NCBI GenBank assembly: GCA_004375895.1
Contig: SOJW01000021.1
Coordinates: forward strand, 1-40,930
Length of the DNA stretch: 40,930 nucleotides
Origin: Candidatus Stahliibacteriota bacterium
GTDB lineage: Bacteria > Hydrothermota > Tepidihabitantia > B3-TA06
Reading direction: 5' to 3'
This document shows positions 40,204 to 40,930 of the stretch, piece after piece (the first letter of the stretch is position 1; each line of letters begins with the position of its first letter). The notes below the pieces were generated by a model that worked only from the letters and a program-made list of their open reading frames with translations, was not told the origin of the DNA and searched no databases. The position numbers and the translations under genes were made by a program.

Positions 40204-40930
40204 CACTCAACTACCTTGGTAACCACTCCGGCGCCAACGGTGCGACCGCCCTCTCGGATAGCAAAACGAGAACCGTCCTCCAATGCAACGTCGGAGATAA
40301 GCTCCACCGTCAGTTCAACGTTGTCGCCTGGCATCACCATCTCTACTCCATCCGGAAGCGCAACAGAACCCGTAACGTCCGTAGTACGAATGTAGAACTG
40401 AGGACGATAACCGGCAAAGAACGGACTGTGACGTCCGCCCTCCTCCTTCTTTAATACGTACACCTGTCCGGCAAACTTCGTGTGAGGCGTTATCGAACCC
40501 GGCTTGGCTACCACCATACCGCGAGCCACCTCGTCCTTGTCTATACCGCGCAGAAGAACACCAACGTTGTCTCCAGCTATAGCCTCGTCCAATATCTTGC
40601 GAAACATCTCCAAACTCGTAGCCACCGTCTTGCGATGCATGCCGAAACCGATGATCTCTACCTCGTCGCCGGGAACTATCCGGCCTCGCTCCACCTTGCC
40701 CGTTACAACCGTACCACGACCAGTGATAGAAAAGATGTCCTCCATAGGCATCAGGAAAGGCTTATCCATCTCTCGCTCAGGTAGGGGAATGTAGGAATCA
40801 ACCGCCTTCATCAGCTCATGGATAGATGCGTACTCCGGCGCAGAAGGATCGGTAGACTCCGACTCCAATGCCTTCAGTGCACTGCCACGAACGATCGGTA
40901 TCTCGTCCCCAGGAAACTCGTACTTCGTAA
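40203..40930 (-). CDS. tuf: Elongation factor Tu, C-terminal part (partial)
   Basis: The frame enters from the right edge of the window and ends at TGA 40203-40205; about 241 residues are visible. They cover the end of the G domain ([16 protein letters not shown]), domain 2 ([35 protein letters not shown]) and domain 3 ([37 protein letters not shown]). EF-Tu delivers aminoacyl-tRNA to the ribosome. It is the first visible gene of the superoperon; the promoter lies outside the window. Confidence 0.97.
   Translation of the reverse strand, partial: TKYEFPGDEIPIVRGSALKALESESTDPSAPEYASIHELMKAVDSYIPLPEREMDKPFLMPMEDIFSITGRGTVVTGKVERGRIVPGDEVEIIGFGMHRKTVATSLEMFRKILDEAIAGDNVGVLLRGIDKDEVARGMVVAKPGSITPHTKFAGQVYVLKKEEGGRHSPFFAGYRPQFYIRTTDVTGSVALPDGVEMVMPGDNVELTVELISDVALEDGSRFAIREGGRTVGAGVVTKVVE

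Overview
This looks like about 41 kb of a bacterial chromosome with mid-range GC (about half). No rRNA is present and the phylum cannot be read directly. A FlgD/Por-like C-terminal sorting domain, planctomycete-style leucine-rich repeats, zinc-binding S4 and S14, and the gene mix suggest an uncultured lineage related to the FCB group (WOR-3, TA06 or Zixibacteria type). That placement is inference only.

Layout. (1) 1-7.2 kb, minus strand: an accessory envelope region. It holds a secreted beta-propeller protein with a C-terminal sorting domain (cut by the window edge), a 28-residue mini-lipoprotein, two tandem paralogous LRR proteins, and an ECF sigma / zinc-finger anti-sigma / lipoprotein operon preceded by an 11-bp phased A-tract array. 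(2) 7.2-11.5 kb: an orphan 3' end of another sorting-domain protein, an S33-type hydrolase with no canonical start codon, a fused FTCD (histidine/folate) enzyme and a TolB-like propeller lipoprotein. (3) 11.5-15.1 kb, minus: an HD-domain protein, glyQ and glyS. (4) 15.1-21.4 kb, minus: a complete Cus-type heavy-metal RND efflux operon (TolC-like, CusB with a metal-binding domain, YHS lipoprotein, CusA). (5) 21.6-23.2 kb, minus: tRNA-Thr(CGU) behind a duplicated promoter fragment of the HD gene, then a DUF192 lipoprotein, a zinc-ribbon protein and a PTS IIA protein. (6) 23.2-40.9 kb, minus: one long superoperon, tuf - S10 - spc - alpha, continuing through panD, a truncated GlmU-like enzyme, a LytR_C membrane protein and rsfS. 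Most junctions overlap or nearly overlap, implying translational coupling.

Most interesting points: rplF (L6), an essential gene, carries an in-frame UAG inside what looks like a short insertion, with the conserved C-terminal part continuing in the same frame. Two genes (hydrolase, LytR_C protein) have good Shine-Dalgarno sequences but only AUA or AUC where a start codon is needed. Eleven of twelve recognisable promoters share an exact 16-bp spacer. About 107 bp of the HD gene (promoter plus 24 codons) has been copied directly upstream of the tRNA-Thr gene. No phage, IS element or CRISPR array was seen.
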